Shown here one piece after another: positions 10,030-20,835 of a stretch of DNA of 64,000 nt. The notes beneath the pieces are model-generated. The model searched no databases and had not been told where the DNA came from. It saw only the letters and a program-made list of their open reading frames with translations. The position numbers were made by a program, and so were the translations under genes. Every line of letters begins with the position of its first letter. Positions within the stretch are counted from its first letter, which is position 1. This DNA is from Channallabes apus. Its lineage: Eukaryota > Chordata > Actinopteri > Siluriformes > Clariidae. Location of the stretch: contig CM060131.1 of the NCBI GenBank assembly GCA_030522415.1, positions 10,869,203 to 10,933,202 on the forward strand, written 5' to 3'.

Positions 10030-11470
10030 ACCCGCGCCGCGGGGTTGTCCCCCGAACCTACATCCCTTTGTCACTACGAGAGCGAGTGACGATAGAGGCT
10101 CATTCCAGCTTATCATCAGGACACCCCGGCGTATTAAGAACTTATCAACTCCTGGAACCAAAGTTCTGGTGGCCCAACATGCGGGAAGCCGTGAAAACAG
10201 TAGTTTCGTCTTGTACTGTTTGCGCAACAACTAAAACCCCTCAATGTTTGCCAGTTGGGAAATTAATGCCCTTACTAACACCGAACAGACCGTGGTCCAA
10301 CATAGTAGTGGATTTTGTGACGGATCTGCCCGTGTCAAAAGGGTACACTACAGTTCTGGTCGTAGTAGATCGCTTCTCTAAGGGATGCCGATTTCTCCCG
10401 TTTAGCTCTCTTCCAACCGCCCTCCAGGTAGCAGAAACCCTATTCAACACAGTGTTTCGCTACTATGGTATTTCGGAGGACATTGTTTCTGATCGTGGTC
10501 CCCAATTTATTGCGAGGTTCTGGAAAGCATTCTTCCAGAAATTGGGAACCACCGTTAGCCTGATGTCGGGCTATCACCCTGAATCTAACGGACAGGCAGA
10601 GCGGACTGTTCAAGATCTCGGGAGGTACCTCCGTGCATATTGTAGTAGTCGACAACATGAATGGGCAGACTGTTTATTCTGGGCGGAATATGCACAAAAC
10701 TCACTAAAACACTCCTCAACCGGCTTAACACCGTTTCAATGTGTGCTAGGACACCAAACACCGCTCTGTCCCTGGGATGCCACTCCCACCGATATCCCCA
10801 TGGTGGATCAGTGGTTTAAAAGAGCGGAAAAAGTATGAGCATGCGCACACCACCATCTCCCAAGCAGTTCGCAGGTTTAAAAAATTTGCCGATGGACGGC
10901 GAAGGGAAAGTCCTCCGCTCTAGGTAGGCGATCGAGTGTGGCTCTCAACAAAGGATCTTTCCCTCAATCTACCCTTTCGCAAGCTCTCCCCTAAGTACAT
11001 CGGTCCATTTCCTATAGTAGCACAAATTAACCCTGTCTCATTTAAGTTACAGCTGCCTTCTCACATGCGTATTAATCCTGTCTTTCATGTTTCGTCGCAG
11101 ACCCTTCGCTCCCCGGGGCTGTGGAAATAGAGGGCGCTCCTGCGTTCAGAGTGAAAAAACTTCTAGACTCCCGGAGGAGAGGAGGCTCCCTGCAATACTT
11201 GGTCGACTGGGAGGGATACGGACCGGAGGAGCGCAGCTGGGTCCCGGCGCGTGATGTGCTAAGTCGTGAGCTTATTCCTGAATTCCATCAGACACGGCCG
11301 GATCGCCTAGCACCACAACCTCCAGGCCGCCCCACTCGCCAGCAACCCCCTCCGGTAACGCAGAGAGGGCACTCACATCTCTCCCGGGAAGCCGGTCCTG
11401 GGAGGGGGGATAGTGTAACATCCGAACCACCTCAGCACTGGGGAGTAAGATCTGGCTCACCGGACTACTG
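10030..11470 (+). pseudogene. Gypsy integrase with C-terminal chromodomain (broken)
   Basis: Zinc-binding start: [12 protein letters not shown] and [16 protein letters not shown], then CTVC. The DDE core appears intact in 10068-10838: [31 protein letters not shown]. After AEKV the frame ends at TGA (10838), and a TAG lies at 10921-10923. The SH3-like region ([26 protein letters not shown]) and a chromodomain ([38 protein letters not shown]) follow in 10936-11471. The chromodomain in this family tethers integration to modified histones. Classifies the element as a chromovirus. Confidence 0.9.
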
Positions 11471-11940
11471 AGCCGTCGCTTTGTCTCCCCCTAGTATGTC
11501 TGTGTGCATATTGTTCCCCATTAACTATGTCTAGCACTAAATCAAGTTCACCTGTGTCTACGCAGTGTGTGTCACTATTTATTCCAGTCGAACCCATAGC
11601 ACCTCGTCTGTTCACTGTTGTGCACCTTTATGTTTCTGTGTCTAATCTGGTGTGTGTGTTTGCTTAATCTTCCTCCCAGGACTGATCAGTGTCTGCAGAT
11701 ATGGGGCTCATAGGTTGGGGAGACCTTTCACCAAAGCCGAGTCAGAGATTGAAGGACAATCAGCTCGGTGTTCATTTCATGGAAAGAGCGTTACGTTTTT
11801 TCTCATACTGTAAGTTAAGGACACCCCACCTGCAGACCCAGTCCAGTCTCTTTCGTGTTTTTTGTTTCTGGACTTGAATTTGCAATAAATTATTACATTG
11901 CACCCTGCATCTGCGTTCCTCTTATTATGGACGACATGAC
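11414..11940 (+). repeat. 3' LTR of Gypsy element 1
   Basis: Starts TGTAACATCCGAACC right after a polypurine tract, and ends with GACGACA (11936) or TGAC (11940) before a T run. A polyadenylation-like AATAAA lies at about 11884-11889. Confidence 0.9.
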
Positions 11941-11975
11941 TTTTTTTTTTGTTGTTGTTTCAATTTACTGACTCA

Positions 11976-11978
<3 letters not shown>

Positions 11979-12043
<65 letters not shown>
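11979..12043. repeat. (AC)n microsatellite grading into (AT)n
   Basis: About 58 bp of uninterrupted AC dinucleotides, then a short AT stretch. Confidence 0.97.
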
Positions 12044-12146
12044 ATTTTTTAAGCAAAACATTTTAACACTTCATAAGGATTAACTAGATAAATATCAGGT
12101 TTTATGTACAATTTGTTTGGGTACCATTGAATGTAATCAGAAATTT

Positions 12147-12224
12147 ATAATAATAATAATTATTATTATTGTTATTATTATTATTGGTGGTAGTAGTAGT
12201 GCTAGTAGAAGTAGTAGTAGTAGT
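12147..12224. repeat. (TAA)n/(TTA)n and (TAG)n simple repeats
   Basis: TAA repeats flip to TTA repeats (potential small palindrome), followed by TAG/AGT trinucleotides. Confidence 0.9.
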
Positions 12225-12293
12225 AAGGGTATAGTTTAATATTTATTAAATGCAGCTTTGTCCTTGATGACAAATGTTGATGATGTGTAGCCG

Positions 12294-12328
12294 CACTTTC
12301 AGGACAGAATGTGTCTGTCCTGAAAGTG
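12294..12328. other. perfect 15-bp hairpin
   Basis: CACTTTCAGGACAGA (12294-12308) and its exact reverse complement (12314-12328) are separated by ATGTG. It lies in low-copy sequence with no recognisable element around it. Could be a DNA cruciform, an RNA hairpin or the core of a small fold-back element; no function is assigned. Confidence 0.85.
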
Positions 12329-12329
12329 G

Positions 12330-13776
12330 CACAGTACGACTTATGGAAGTTTACTTCTATGGAGTTTCATTTCATGTCCTGGAAAATCTTCTTTGCATAT
12401 TCCCTTTTTCTGAAATGCATTAGATCTGGCTGTGGTTGATACATAATGGCTCATTTTAAGCATAAAATGTATTTAAAACACCTACTTTCTGTTCTCTCCA
12501 TGTGGCTTCTTTTCATCCTGCTGATCAAAGCCAGAAATGCTTCAGATAGACAATGATCCAAAATGTAGTCGACACAGCATGGAGAGCTCAGGAAACCTCT
12601 TCAATGTTAGACTCTGATAAAAAAAAAAAGAGTCTTCTGACACATGCTCCACCATGATTTCCATTATCTTATTCTCACTATGGCCATGCTTTATTATTTA
12701 AGTCCTACATAAATAGACCAAAGAACATGAAGGGGGACATCATGGACTTGAGGCTCAGTTCGAATACGACTAAGTGATAACATAACCTTGGTAAGGCATG
12801 ACGATTTCACATGTATGGACAATAAATCATTCTTTGTTTTAACTTAATTGCTTTTGAAATTTGAACATTAAGAACAATAGAAAAACTAACAATGCACAGT
12901 TTTTGCAGTCGTTCAAAGTCACCGTTTATATACATCTTATATATCAGTATATACAGTACTCATTATTTATCACATGTTTACATGTAGAGGAAGCACATTT
13001 ACACTTTCATGACAGTACTGTTTGGGTGACATCTATATTTTGATGCATTTATTTTAATAACTTTAAGCATTCTGCAAATATGAGATAAAAATAAATCCAT
13101 ATCAATTCTTTTGCAGTATACAGTATAAGTGTTAGCAAGATAATGTATTTACTCAATGATCCAGTGAAGCATCTTTGTTTGATAGTCCACCTGTGTGAAT
13201 TGGGCCACTGTGACATGGAGCTGTGGGCTGTGAAATGCATCAGGGAATATCCAACTGTGAAAATGTTGTTCCCACAGTAAAAACACAAATACGCCCTTAA
13301 AATAAACGAAAGCAATATGCCAGCCAGATGATATTTATCTACATTATTTGATGAAGATCTCTTATTCCACCTGTTCAGGTTTCTTTTGCCACTGTGTTCA
13401 ACCTTATGGACTACACACTACGAATTTCACTGATATTGTGATGAATAAAAGGGTGCTGTGTGTCTACAGCTAATGCAGTGATCATGTGAACTTCTTTATA
13501 GACACTTTTTATATGTCTATGCTGATTTGACAGTTTATTAGGTACACTGGAATAGAGTAAATAAACGATTACAGTTGCTAATTTTTGAGACATTGTTGGA
13601 TGACCTTGTTTGTGAAGTGCTTTATTCCCTTTTTTTCACAGCCCTATTAAATGCTTAATTTTGATTGGTCAGAAAATGTTAATTAATTTTCTATAACAGC
13701 AGCTCTAACAACAGTCCCATTCTTGAAGCAAATCACAAGTTTATATGAATGGACCATAATACTAATAATTAAATCA

Positions 13777-13816
<40 letters not shown>

Positions 13817-14520
13817 TGGGCACTTGATAACATGACAAACTGCATTAAAGAAAAGAAGAGAGAAGCTGATAAGTGAATAACAGTTCAGTACAGCTGTTAT
13901 ACTGTGATAATATAGACTTGTTTTGCACCCTTTATACAACATTACACATAACACTGTAAGCATAAAAAATATAACAGTAATTAACTTTGGCATAGGAACT
14001 GTAACTCTGCTTAATTTCAGGCCTCATCCTCCATAACAGCACATTAGATTGGGTTCTATTTCTTATATAGGCTTTGCAACCTTTATCAATTTATCAGTGT
14101 CATTCCAACCAAAGAGGCATTTTTAGGTTGGAAAATTAATTGTGTATAATTTGTCCTTATTTGCACTGATGTCATGTGTGTCTGGATAATCAACATTTCG
14201 TTTGTTCTCAAAAGGCATTTTGGGGGTGTAGGGTTTACATAATAAAGACAACGAATGGCTGTCGCATGTCCACCAGTAAATGTAGACATTTTAATGTGGA
14301 CATAATGCTCAATGCATTCTTCACCATTAATATGTAATGTTAGCTCTGGGTCAGAGTTGTATCGAATCTTTAACGATTCGGGTTAATTTGATTAACTGAA
14401 TCAAAATTTATAATGTACACTTTATCGACTTCCCGTCCACCGTTTAGCACAATTTAGAGTATCTTACCAGTTCTGCTTATCACGTGGCCAACAACAATAA
14501 CACAAAATCTAGTAGTTAGC
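12330..14520. other. low-copy non-coding region
   Basis: AT-rich sequence without a convincing coding frame or recognised element. A (TAA)n tract lies at about 13781-13815 and an A run at about 12620-12632. It may contain host intergenic or intronic sequence. Confidence 0.5.
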
Positions 14521-14531
14521 AATTATGAGCA

Positions 14532-17500
14532 TAATGCAACCATGGGGGGGCGCAATCCAGTGTCTTCTTGTGCCAGTCCCAAGTCTGGATAAATGCAGAG
14601 GGTTGTGTCAGGAAGGGCATCCGACGTAAAACATTTGCCAAATCAATGATGCGAATCAGAAATATCATTTCCCTACCGGATCGGTCGTGGCCCGGGTTAA
14701 CAACGACCGCCACTGGTGCTGTTGACCTACAGGGTGCCGGTGGAAATTGGGCTACTGTTGGTCGAAGAAGGAGAGGAGGAAGGCGTGTTCGAAAGCAGAG
14801 AGAGAAGAGGAAAGGCAAGAGTTTAGGAGTGAAAGTAGGGACCTTGAATGTTGGGACCATGACAGGGAAGGCAAGAGAGTTGGTTGATATGATGCAGAGA
14901 AGGAAGGTGGATATGCTGTGTGTCCAGGAGACCAGGTGGAAAGGTAGCAAAGCTAGAAGCTTAGGATCAGGGTTCAAGTTGTTTTACCATGGTGTGGATA
15001 GGAAAAGAAATGGAGTAGGAGATATCCTGAAAGAGGAGTTTGTTAGGAATGTTCTAGAGGTGAAGAGAGTATCAGATAGGGTGATGAGTCTGAAGCTGGA
15101 AATTGATGGTGTGATGTTCAATGTTGTTAGTGGTTATGCTCCACAGGTAGGATGTGTGTTAGAAGAGAAGGAGAAATTCTGGAGTGAGTTAGATGAAGTG
15201 ATGCAGAGCATCCCCAGAGATGAGAGAGTTGTGATTGGTGCAGACTTCAATGGACATGTTGGGGAAGGGAACAGAGGGGATGAAAATGTGATGGGCAGGT
15301 TTGGTCTTCAGGACAGGAATGTAGAAGGACAGATGGTGGTGGACTTTGCAAAGAGGATGGAAATGGCAGTTGTAAATACTTTCTTCCAGAAGAGGCAGGA
15401 ACATAGGGTGACATATAAGAGCGGAGGCAGAAGCACTCAGGTGGACTACATCTTGTGTCGACGTTGTAATCTGAAAGAGATCAGTGACTGCAAGGTGTTG
15501 GTAGGGGAGAGTGTAGCCAGACAACACAGAATGGTGGTGTGTAAAATAACCCTGGTGGTGAGGAAGGTGAAGAGGACAAAGGCAGAGCAGAGGACAAAGT
15601 GGTGGAAGCTGAGAAAGGAAGAATGTTGTGTAGTCTTTAGGGAGGAGTTGAGACAAGCAATGGGTGGTCAGGAGATGCATTCAGTTGACTGGACAACTAC
15701 AGCCAATGTGATCAGGGAGACAGGTAGGAGGGTACTTGGTGTATCATCAGGTAAGGGAAAAGGGGACAAGGAGACTTGGTGGTGGAATGAGGAAGTCCAG
15801 GAGTGTATACAGGGAAAGAGGCTAGCCAAGAAGAAGTGGGACACTGAGAGGACTGAAGAGAGTAGACAGGAGTACAGGGAGATGAACCGTAAGGTGAAGG
15901 TAGAAGTGGCAAAGGCCAAACAAAGAGCATATGAGGACTTGTATGCTAGGCTGGACAGTAAGGAGGGAGAGGTGGACCTGTACAGGTTGGCGAGGCAAAG
16001 AGATAGAGATAGGAAGGATGTGCAGCAGGTTAGAGTGATTAAAGATAGAGATGGAAATGTACTGACAGATGCCAGGCGGGTGATGGAAAGATGGAAGGAG
16101 TACTTGGAGGAGTTGATGAATGAGGAAAACGAAAGAGAACAAAGAGTAGAAGAGGTGACTGTTGTGGAGCAGGAAGTAGCAAATATTAGTAAAAGTGAGG
16201 TGAGAAGGGCGTTGAAGAGGATGAAGAGTGGAAAGGCTGTTGGTCCTGATGACATACCTGTGGAGGTATGGAAGTGCTTAGGAAAGGTGGCAGTAGAGTT
16301 TCTGACTAGTTTGTTTAACGAGATCTTGGAGAATGAGAGGATTCCAGAGGAATGGAGGAGAAGTGTATTGGTGCCGATTTTTAAGAACAAGGGAGATGTG
16401 CAGAGCTGTGGCAATTACAGAGGTATAAAGCTTATGAGCCATACAACGAAGCTGTGGGAAAGAGTAGTGGAAGCTAGGTTAAGGGCAGAGGTGAGAATTT
16501 GTGAGCAGCAATATGGTTTTATGCCTAGAAAGAGTACATCAGATGCAGTATTTGGTTTGAGGATGCTGGTGGAGAAGTACAGAGAAGGTAATAAAGAGTT
16601 GCATTGTGTCTTTGTAGATTTAGAGAAAGCGTACGACAGGGTGCCGTGAGAGGAGCTGTGGTGTTGTATGAGGAAGTCTGGAGTGGCAGAGAAGTATGTT
16701 AGAGTGGTGCAGGACATGTATGAGAGCTGTAAGACAGTGGTAAGATGTGCTGTAGGTGTGACAGAAGAGTTCAAGGTGGAGTTGGGTCTGCATCAAGGAT
16801 CGGCTCTAAGCCACTTTTTGTTTGCTCTAGTGATGGACAGGATGACAGATGAAGTTAGACAGGAGTCTCCATGGACTATGATGTTTGCAGATGACATTGT
16901 GCTTTGTAGCGAGAGCAGGGAGGAAACAGGTGGAGGAAAATTTGGAGAGGTGGAGGTACGCTCTGGAAAGCAGAGGAATGAAGGTTAGCCGCAGTAAGAC
17001 GGAATACATGTGTGTGAATGAGAGGGACCCAAGAGGAACAGTGAGGCTACAGGGAGCAGAGGTAAAGAAGGTGCAGGATTTTAAGTACTTAGGGTCAACG
17101 GTCGAGAGCAACGGAGAGTGTTCAAAGGAGGTGAAGAGACGAGTACAGGCAGGTTGGAATGGGTGGAGAAAAGTGTCAGGTGTGTTGTGCGATAAAAGAG
17201 TATCAGCGAGAATGAAAGGAAAGGTGTACAGGACAGTGGTGAGACCAGCAATGCTCTACGGCTTAGAGACAGTGGCACTCAAGAAAAGACAGGAGGCAGA
17301 GCTAGAGGTAGCAGAGCTGAAGATGTTGAGGTTCTCTTTGGGAGTGACAAGGATGGATAGGATCAAGAATGAGTTCATCAGAGGGACAACCCATGTTAGA
17401 TGTTTTGGAGATAAAGTCAGAGAGGCCAGATTGAGGTGGTTTGGACATGTTCAGAGGAGAGATGTTCAATATATCGGTAGAAGGATGCTGAGGTTGGAAC

Positions 17501-17681
17501 TGCAAGGTAGGAGGTCTAGAGGAAGACCAAAGAGGAGATTTATGGATGCAGTGAGAGAGGACATGAAGTTAATTGGTGTGAGAGAAGAGGATGCAGAGGA
17601 TAGGGTTAGATGGACGCAGATGATTCGCTGTGGCGACCCCTGAAAGGGAACAGCCGAAAGACAAAGAAGAAGAAGAAAAAG
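14532..17681 (+). mobile_element. full-length Rex3/RTE-type LINE
   Basis: A 3.15-kb element, the usual size for RTE, flanked by a 7-bp duplication ATGAGCA (14525-14531 and 17682-17688). It has a short 5' leader, one long ORF with APE endonuclease and RT, a short 3' region after GGCGACCCCTGAAAGGGAAC, and a GAA-rich tail, all typical of the clade. Only two obvious lesions separate it from a continuous ORF. Confidence 0.92.
14568..17643 (+). pseudogene. RTE endonuclease-reverse transcriptase (one stop, one frameshift)
   Basis: Frame 14568-16649 (693 codons): APE-type endonuclease at about residues 88-320 with LNVGTM, QETRWKG, SGYAPQVG, GADFNGHVG, QVDYIL and ARQHRMVV, then a basic linker, then RT blocks GKAVGPDDIPVEVWK, NYRGIKLMSHTTKLWERV and FVDLEKAYDRVP. 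A TGA at 16647-16649 follows immediately; the frame then continues through LHQGSALSHFLFALVMDR and FADDIVLCSESRE. A length change at about 16915-16935 moves the rest (VEENLERW, KYLGSTVESNGECSKEV, RPAMLYGLETVALKKRQ, WFGHVQRRD, RGRPKRRFMDAVREDM) to the next frame. Would nick target DNA and reverse-transcribe its own RNA if undamaged. Confidence 0.93.
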
Positions 17682-17688
17682 ATGAGCA

Positions 17689-17876
17689 AGGTAACAAGAT
17701 TTGTGCAAATGTTTAGACTTTAAAATACATGACCAAGACAACAGTTCTTTATACACTTTATACACGCACGCACATATACAAACAGTTTGGGAGGTGAAAA
17801 AAGTTAATGTAGTTGTCAGAGATGAACTAACCTGAGGTGACCAGAAGACGTAGCTTTAGCGGTTAGCCCAATGTAG
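17689..17876. other. non-coding spacer
   Basis: Short stretch between the RTE element and the next repeat; nothing recognised. Confidence 0.4.
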
Positions 17877-18198
17877 CGTGGATGGTAAACCCAAACGCGG
17901 AGTAACGGCGAGTAGGCAGGATAACCACGCGATTTACTTTAAGGACTCTCACAAGAGTGGAGCAAGGGAAAAACACAAATTTAACCCGCGTCCTATAAAT
18001 ACACACACAACGGCAAGAAACGATAACCAAAACACAGCGAGTACTCACGGTTTGATGAACGCCAACGTTAACCGACATGGGCCGAACTCAATGACTGAGC
18101 GGTAAGCCACCGTTTGTTTACTCCTCTTATACTTCCTGGTAGGCGGCCGACTTACTTCCGGGTCCTAGTGCCGGCCGCAGATTGTGTGTGCATGACAG
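17877..18198 (-). repeat. possible solo LTR
   Basis: A more GC- and CpG-rich block; on the minus strand it starts TGTCATGCACACAC and ends CACGCTACA, with a TATTTATAGG-like promoter block near the middle. Ends of TG..CA form and this composition suggest an LTR, but no matching 5-bp flanks or second copy were found. Confidence 0.35.
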
Positions 18199-18302
18199 TA
18201 GTACAGTGGAGCCTTGGATTACGAGTAACAGGGTTTACGAGTGTTCCACAAGACGAGCAAAGATTTTTAATAAATTTTTTGAAAAACGAGCATTGTCATG
18301 TC

Positions 18303-18525
18303 CACCCTGAACAGGGTGACATTCACACACTATGGGCAATTTGGGAACTAGCCTAATCTTCAGATCTTTGGACTGTAGGAGGAAACCAACCAAGTACGTG
18401 GAGAACATGGAGAACATGCAAACTCCATGCACACAGAGAAGTGAATTGAGTCTGGCCGGAAATTGAACCCAGACCGTCGAGGTGCAAGGTGAGAGTGCTA
18501 ACCACTACACCACGTCTGACGCCTC
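18303..18525 (-). mobile_element. tRNA-derived SINE, old copy
   Basis: Minus-strand diverged relative of the SINE at 9629: TGGTGTAGTGGTTAGCAC-like head at about 18500-18520, B-box-like block, GCATGGAGTTTGCATG and GACAGGGTGTACC-like body. The tail is missing. The 100 bp before it contain CAGTGGAGCCTTGGATTACG, another dispersed repeat not assigned here. Confidence 0.75.
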
Positions 18526-19338
18526 CAAAAAAAAATTATCAATGCAAATGATAATAAAACTTCTGTAATCACTTTATATCACTATCACTGAGTAGTTACA
18601 TTAATTTAAACTATGTGCTGGAAACCGATAGCCCCATCTTCATTTTGTTCTGTGTATTTTTTATTATTACTACTGGTGGTGCTGTTTTTCATGATTCCAT
18701 AAAATCCTAAATTAATTTGCTTTAAGGCAAATTTGATACGGATGACAACATATAAAACTTATACTGTACCTGTTTTTCCTTTTGTTTTAATCATTAAAAG
18801 ACACAAGTCCTATCTCTGCTACTGTAGATCTACACTGTGTTTGCAAAAATGACATCTTAGCAAATGATGATGATTCTAATATAGTTAAATTTATCTAGTC
18901 TTATATAAGACAACACTATACCAGGTACAGTATAAGGGGAAGAATATTAATTGCTTTAAAGTAAAAGTACTGTAAACCTATCTGCTAATTGGAATAATAA
19001 TATTTTGAACTAAAAATTAGTAAACATGCCTAGATATGATATAAGAAACTTATATCGGGGTTAATCTCATCAAAAGAAATATGATATAAATTTGGATATA
19101 TTAAATATATTTTCACTAGCTAAGATGGCATTTTTTTCATAATGCGTTTATACCCCCTTCCTACAGAACTGAACTTTATGATAGGTGAATGCAGGGGGGT
19201 GTTGTCTATATCTATAAATAGATGCTCTGCTGGATAGCTCATTAGGTCAGCAACAGCTAAAGGTCTTGAGTTCTTTCCAGGTTTCTGTAAATATATATTA
19301 CTTTGATTAAAGATATAAGTTTTGCAAAAGCTGGTTTG
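18526..19338. other. low-copy AT-rich non-coding region
   Basis: No coding frame or known element recognised. Confidence 0.45.
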
Positions 19339-19692
19339 TGTGACGGTTAACCCCTAGAGGGCGCCTAACGCCCGTTTTTGGTTTTTGTTGTAGTTTGATT
19401 TACGTTGAGTTAGGACTTCATTTCCCAGTTTGCACCTCGGTCAGGTGACGTAGAAGCTCACCTGAACCGAGGGAGGTTAATGAGTTTATGGTGTTTTATG
19501 TTTTGTATAAATAGCCTGGCTGAAGTTCAGTCAGGCGTCTAGCTTTAGTTACATTATGTTTCAGTTGTGTTTGGATGTTTGTTTTTGCCCTTTTGATGTC
19601 AAATAAAAGGACATTGTTAAACCGTCAGCTCGCCTCCTCCGCGTTCATGCCACGCACACACTCCAAACACAGTAAGGTGAAGAGACGTGACA
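19339..19692 (+). repeat. 5' LTR of the 19.3-kb element
   Basis: Contains a TATAAATA box (19506-19513) and AATAAA (19602-19607), implying transcription from about 19535 and an R region ending near 19625. A hairpin block (19435-19472) sits upstream of the TATA box. Confidence 0.92.
19434..19472. promoter_or_regulatory. E-box/CRE-like block forming a hairpin in the LTR promoter
   Basis: ACCTCGGTCAGGTGACGT (19434-19451) contains an E-box-like CAGGTG overlapping a TGACGT half-CRE. CCTCGGTCAGGTGA pairs with TCACCTGAACCGAGG (19458-19472) with one bulge. The same 18 bases occur in the 3' LTR (20931-20948) and in both DIRS terminal repeats (40391-40408; 45313-45330, minus); 17 of them occur in the solo LTR at 33093-33109 (minus). 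The regulatory role is inferred from position about 35 bp upstream of the TATA box. Confidence 0.55.
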
Positions 19693-19715
19693 GAAAGCTA
19701 GACCGTCCAAGTGGC

Positions 19716-20762
19716 ATGGCGGAGGATTTCCCCCTGGATTATTTTTGGGGGGGCGCGGAGACCATCTCGCCCGAGCTGGCGGACTGGTGGGAGGAGAGCG
19801 AGGAAGAGATGTATCGTGACTGGGAATACAGCTTGCTGGTGGAGCAGGGGGGTTTACTGGAGAACAGCGAGGAGCTCGGCGAGACAGAGTTCTGGCAAGG
19901 CTGGGAAAACTCCAGGTACGCCGAGGAGGCGGAGAGGGTGGAGGAGAACGTGACGCAGAGTGAGAGGATGGCGGGACATGGCTGGAAAGGCAGCGGGTTC
20001 GCTATCCGGCGCACGCCCTGGAGGGGTGTGACAGCCGAGGGAGAGACGGGAGAGTGCTACAGGCAGTGGGCGGAGGACAACGAGGAGCGCATCCGAGACC
20101 TGCGGGAGCAGGTGGTGCGGCTCCAGCAGTTGCTCGTCCAGGTTCGGAAGAGCCAGGCTGTAGTCACGGAGGTCCTCCCTCTCTCGGACCCGGACGACAT
20201 GCTCCCCATTCCACCACTGCCTGGGATCGGCGCGGAGGACTACGCACCGCAGCTAGAAAGCGTCATCCTTCCGCCTCCTCCAGACATGCAGGACAGCGAG
20301 CTAGCATGTCAGCAGCCGCTGACCGACGCACTCATTCTGCCGCCGCCTCCCGGCTTCGATGACAACGAGCTGGCGTGTCAGCAGCCGCTGACCGACGCTC
20401 CTGTTCTGCCGCCACCTCCCGGCTTTGAGGACGACGTTGCGGCGCCGTCGAGCGCCGTGCACGCTCCAGAGCCATCGTCGAGCGCCAAACCAGCGCGTCG
20501 GCAGCCGCCGAGCCCGTCTCCAACGCGTCGGCAGCCGCCGAGCCCGTCTCCAGCGCGTCGGCAGCCGCCGAGCCCGTCTCCAGCGCGTCGGCAGCCGCCG
20601 AGCCCGTCTCCAGCGCGTCGGCAGCCGCCGAGCCCGTCTCCAGCGCGTCGGCAGCAGCCGAGCCCGTCTCCAGCGTGTCGGCAGCCGCCGAGCCCGTCTC
20701 CAGCTCAGCAACCGCTGAGCACGCTTCCAGCCCCGTCACCCAGCCTCCTGGTCAGGAGGTGA
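19716..20762 (+). CDS. acidic coiled-coil, proline-repeat protein of a non-autonomous LTR element
   Basis: Open frame of 348 codons from the ATG at 19716. The same frame is open back to an ATG at 19575 inside the LTR R region, giving 395 codons. The shorter start is preferred because MAEDFPLDYFWGG begins the non-LTR-encoded part; the longer start adds a basic leader. From the shorter start: residues about 1-110 very acidic and Trp-rich (WWEESEEEMYRDWEY, EFWQGWENSRYAEE); about 120-150 a heptad-like helix (EERIRDLREQVVRLQQLL); about 165-250 three LPPPPG/LPPPPD blocks with SELACQQPLTDA repeats; about 262-335 seven or more RRQPPSPSPA repeats. No zinc knuckle, protease or polymerase motif is visible. 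It may be a structural or packaging protein replacing gag. I do not recognise a family. Confidence 0.7.
   Translation: MAEDFPLDYFWGGAETISPELADWWEESEEEMYRDWEYSLLVEQGGLLENSEELGETEFWQGWENSRYAEEAERVEENVTQSERMAGHGWKGSGFAIRRTPWRGVTAEGETGECYRQWAEDNEERIRDLREQVVRLQQLLVQVRKSQAVVTEVLPLSDPDDMLPIPPLPGIGAEDYAPQLESVILPPPPDMQDSELACQQPLTDALILPPPPGFDDNELACQQPLTDAPVLPPPPGFEDDVAAPSSAVHAPEPSSSAKPARRQPPSPSPTRRQPPSPSPARRQPPSPSPARRQPPSPSPARRQPPSPSPARRQQPSPSPACRQPPSPSPAQQPLSTLPAPSPSLLVRR
20500..20712. repeat. 30-bp coding tandem repeat
   Basis: Seven copies of a 30-bp GC-rich unit (CGTCGGCAGCCGCCGAGCCC and continuing) encode the RRQPPSPSPA decapeptide repeats. A repeat length divisible by 3 without stops leaves several other frames open as by-products. 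Confidence 0.95.
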
Positions 20763-20835
20763 GAGGTAGAACATTGGGGTGGGTGTCCGGGGCCTCCGGC
20801 GATGCTCCGGAGGAGCATTTTTTGGGGGGGGATGA

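Larger units (their letters stand above)
6382..11940 (+). mobile_element. Gypsy LTR retrotransposon (chromovirus type), decayed
   Basis: About 5.2 kb excluding a SINE insertion, ordered LTR, gag, protease, RT, RNase H, integrase, chromodomain, LTR. The 3' LTR is 11414-11936/11940 (starts TGTAACATCC, preceded by a GGGAGGGGGGATAG polypurine tract). The 5' LTR is 6382-about 6814 (starts TGGAACATCC). About 100 bp of the 5' LTR 3' end and the primer-binding site are deleted. Numerous indels break gag-pol. Poly-T borders both ends, so a target duplication cannot be read with certainty. Confidence 0.93.

Noticed and set aside
15189..16414. Minus-strand open frames across the RTE element
   Set aside because: They mirror the purine-rich LINE ORF and contain low-complexity Ser/Leu-rich translations with no family motifs.
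20301..20739. Long minus-strand and third-frame reading frames over the 30-bp repeat
   Set aside because: A stop-free 30-bp repeat keeps several frames open automatically; composition and position support only the plus-strand frame that continues outside the repeat.
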